A DNA stretch of 64,000 nucleotides, taken from positions 13,741,667 to 13,805,666 of the forward strand of contig CALNVZ010003433.1 of NCBI GenBank assembly GCA_940671915.1. The letters run 5' to 3'. The translations under genes were made by a program, and so were the position numbers. This DNA comes from Paracentrotus lividus (Eukaryota > Echinodermata > Echinoidea > Camarodonta > Echinidae). Shown piece by piece: positions 61,387-64,000 of this stretch (the first letter of the stretch is position 1; the number at the start of each line of letters is the position of its first letter). The notes beneath the pieces were generated by a model, which saw only the letters and a program-made list of their open reading frames with translations, made no database searches and was not told the DNA's origin.

Positions 61387-62425
61387 TTTCTTTTTGATAA
61401 ATAACTGAAAATTGTATCTGTCCATTATAGGTTGTATTGATTTTCTTGAATTTATCTTTATTTACTTATCTATTTTGATTTGTAATATGTTTTCATATGG
61501 CAATTTGAAGGGGCATTAATGATATTGTAATGAACATTTGAACAATTAAAGAGTGTTTCTAGTTTATAATCCTAATGATAGATAAAAGCAGGTCAAGTCT
61601 ACATAAGCATCATGATACTCATGGATATAGGTCATCAATACATGTATTCATCTTGAATTTTTCATACCAAATTAATCCAGTACAGGCCTAATAATAACAA
61701 GAAGGCAAATATATCTATTCGAAACATATCTGTTGCCTTATCAGTTTAATATTTTGTAACCCACCACTTGCTTCAGTCATGATGATTAATATTCTAGTAT
61801 TTGCTGAAGGGTGTGGACAAACCACGACATTGCTTGTATGTCTATTTAGTAATTACAAGTGAATATGCAACACAATATCTTTTCAAGGTTTATAACTTTA
61901 TTGCAAACTTACTCATTACTAAAAGTGTATTTTATCATAAAATACAGTTTATTTAGTTTTCTCGCGAATGATATTTGTACTATTTGTATCTTATCACATA
62001 TTTTTCAATGTCTTAATAAAAAAAAAAGTTAAAGGTTTAGCTGCAAAAAATGTAAAGTTCACGTCATATTTTTATTACTTTAAATAACAGGTGCAATGAA
62101 AGAAGTTTGATTCAAATTAAAAATCACATTACATTTGCAATATAATTAGTCAGGAAAAGAATAATGGGAGAGTGTAGTGGAAGAAGTACCAAGTCTATTT
62201 TTGTTAAATAGTAGTCAGAGGAACGATACATTACACATTGGCCTATTGCTTTGTACTTAAGTAAACAAGTTAGGATGGACATTCAAATGGAAAATCACGT
62301 CTTATATGTAATATTTCTGATGTACAGGCCTCAGAAAAAAATGAAGATCGCATTGGAAAAAGCAGACAGTCTGTTTAAAAATAAATGAATTCCTTGCATT
62401 AAGCAGAACCTAACCTAAAACCTAC
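61387..62425. other. No gene recognised
   Basis: AT-rich single-copy-looking DNA without long frames, repeats or splice-bounded open segments that I could see. Confidence 0.45.
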
Positions 62426-62572
62426 TTGAAACATTTTAAGATTAGTTCGGGTATTATTTCCTTGTTTAGAGAATCTGATAACTGTCGGCGGCAGTTTTGC
62501 TGTTGGTTTGGTAGAGAAGCTTGGTAAACACCCAAGTTTAGAGCCACTTACAGCTGTGCCATCAAAAGGTAT
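62426..62572 (-). CDS. Candidate internal exon of an unknown gene
   Basis: On the minus strand an acceptor TTCTGTTTGACAG leads into 49 open codons (IPFDGTAVSGSKLGCLPSF, STKPTAKLPPTVIRFSKQ, GNNTRTNLKMFQ), ending at a donor CAA|GTAGGT. Phase is 0 at both ends. The peptide is of ordinary composition, unlike the repeat frames around it, but I do not recognise the family and found no partner exon nearby. It could be a chance open stretch. Confidence 0.35.
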
Positions 62573-63835
62573 CTGTCAAACAGAAAGTGAAATGAAAATC
62601 GCAATATATATATATTTTTTAAAATACTATAAGAATGATAAAATGAAAAACAAGTAAAACAACATACACTGTCCTTTCAAAATGTCTATTGGGAATTTAA
62701 ATCATATTTGTTTCATAATACACAGCCCACTTACAGTTCAGCCATGATTAAAACTTGGAGGATAACAAATATTTTATAAGTTTTAATTAGAAATCATTAC
62801 AAGTCCCACAGCTATTCCTATTTTGACCGGACTTTTTGAAAAAATGGTCCTAATTGGATGGAAGGGGGGTGGCCCGGAATAGATGATGGCCAAAGGTCTC
62901 ATAGTGCAGTCAGACCGGCCAGACCGACCTCAAACCGACTAAAATTGAATGAAAATTTCAAAATCGGGAACCGATGCAAGCCCGGCACTAAAACCGACAA
63001 CCCCGATTCTCCCTGGAACCCTCCCCGATTCTTTTAGGACCCCTCCCCGATTGCACACTGAATTCTCTTTGTTTCGTTTTGTTTTGATTTGTATTCATCC
63101 AGTGAATTAAATTTGGATAAACGTTGATGGGTTCTTAATCAATATTATATTATTTTCATGTTATTATGCGCTTATCAAGGATTTCGCAACAGGGCCGGAA
63201 CTGATTTTGACGCCCCAAGTAAATTCCAAAGGATAACCCCCTCCTCAACAATAAAACTTAAGTCTACAGCTAAAATGTACAATGAGATGGTATATAAAGC
63301 TCCTCTTTCAAAGTAAATTATCTGCGTTTTTATTTTATTTTTTATTTTAATTTGTCTTGTTGATATAATCACAACAAAACACTTTACATTAATTTCATAT
63401 TTTGTTTATTTTCTAAATAGCGTTTTCATGAAGAAAAAAGTAATAATGTATTACCCCTTTGATAAGAAGAATGTGTAATGTGAGCGTGAAGGGTAAGATA
63501 TCAATTGTTATCTACATAATGATCCCGAAGGTAAAGAATCTGAATTACTCTTGGATTCAATTTTAGTTATCTGTCACGGGAGTGTATGTGAGCAGGAGCT
63601 GAAGATTGCAGGACAGAATGTATAACCAGCTTGGAAATGATTGCATTGTGCGAAGCGGCAGCAATTATTTACTATGACCGAAAGCATGGAAATTCAAGTC
63701 ACTTTTGGGTTTAAATCTTTCATGATAAGAATCATTTTTTTGCAATTTTAATTGCAAAAAATGATTTTTATTCATGAAAGATATTCATTGATTGATCTTT
63801 CACTGGAGGTGCAACCTCCAGTGAAAGATCATTTC
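62573..63835. other. Non-coding DNA with short repeats
   Basis: Nothing is encoded. There are CCGACCCC-type degenerate repeats at 62915-63060 and an inverted repeat at 63711-63783 (AAATCTTTCATGATAAGAAT against ATTCATGAAAGAT), followed by TCTTTCACTGGAGG and its reverse complement at 63798-63830. Confidence 0.5.
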
Positions 63836-64000
63836 ACGCCCTCAATTTTCTGATCATGAATTTAGCGCCGTAGTTTTCAGTAAATTTGCGCCCGTTAATT
63901 TCAAAGTACTTTGGCGCCTATGTGTTCAAGATTCATTTGACAACCTCTAATTTAAAGATCAAGTTGGCGCTCTTAAGTTTAAGATCAATTTCGTTGCCCT
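63836..64000. repeat. Degenerate ~33-bp tandem repeat with GCGCC cores
   Basis: Five units or so of a pattern like TTTAAGATCAATTTGGCGCC. Single copies of the same pattern occur in the palindrome arms at 47160-47240 and 55262-55370. The array runs off the window end. Confidence 0.6.

Noticed and set aside
1..64000. CRISPR arrays, operons or bacterial defence systems
   Set aside because: The tandem arrays have no spacers, and exon structure shows an animal genome; no prokaryotic gene clusters are present.
1..64000. tRNA or rRNA genes
   Set aside because: No A/B-box tRNA pattern or rRNA-like stretch was noticed by eye; a covariance-model scan would be needed to exclude small RNAs.

Overview
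The window is AT-rich, intron-containing animal DNA dense in repeats. Clean GT/AG exon borders, two metazoan gene families (paladin, NUDT13), and a load of Tigger, Harbinger, Tc1, SWIM-type MULE and DUF7869-like remnants point to a marine invertebrate, probably an echinoderm such as a sea urchin. The species cannot be fixed from sequence alone. Two runs of N (19067-19348 and 49710-49734) and many homopolymer indels between near-identical copies suggest a draft assembly from noisy reads.

Layout. 1-6421 (+): the last five coding exons of a paladin (PALD1-like) gene, with foldback and satellite-bearing elements in its introns. 6422-17400: 3' UTR or intergenic AT-rich DNA with several non-autonomous elements, including an 893-bp hairpin element with a TA duplication. 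17400-38500 (+): a graveyard of degenerate transposase pieces: pogo/Tigger, an uncharacterised transposase with introns, a SWIM-type MULE, Tc1, tandem copies of a MULE segment and of a DUF7869-like segment, a non-LTR ORF1 scrap, and a Harbinger transposase with a triplicated exon plus a candidate partner protein. 40197-44717 (-): a six-exon NUDT13-like NADH pyrophosphatase gene of 402 codons, apparently intact from its first ATG to the stop. 45000-57700: a very large inverted repeat (arms of about 4 kb) whose inner ends are arrays of a 41-bp minisatellite; a related 63-bp array lies just outside. 57700-64000: short repeats, a second copy of the 148-bp palindrome seen at the start of the window, a 1.2-kb inverted-repeat element holding interstitial TTAGGG repeats, and one candidate orphan exon on the minus strand.

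Only paladin and NUDT13 look like working host genes. They do not form a pathway together; they are simply neighbours separated by mobile DNA. Almost everything else is transposon-derived. The most unusual structure is the palindrome with minisatellite arrays at its centre. Either it is a real long hairpin locus that could yield double-stranded RNA, or it is an assembly artefact; raw long reads would decide.
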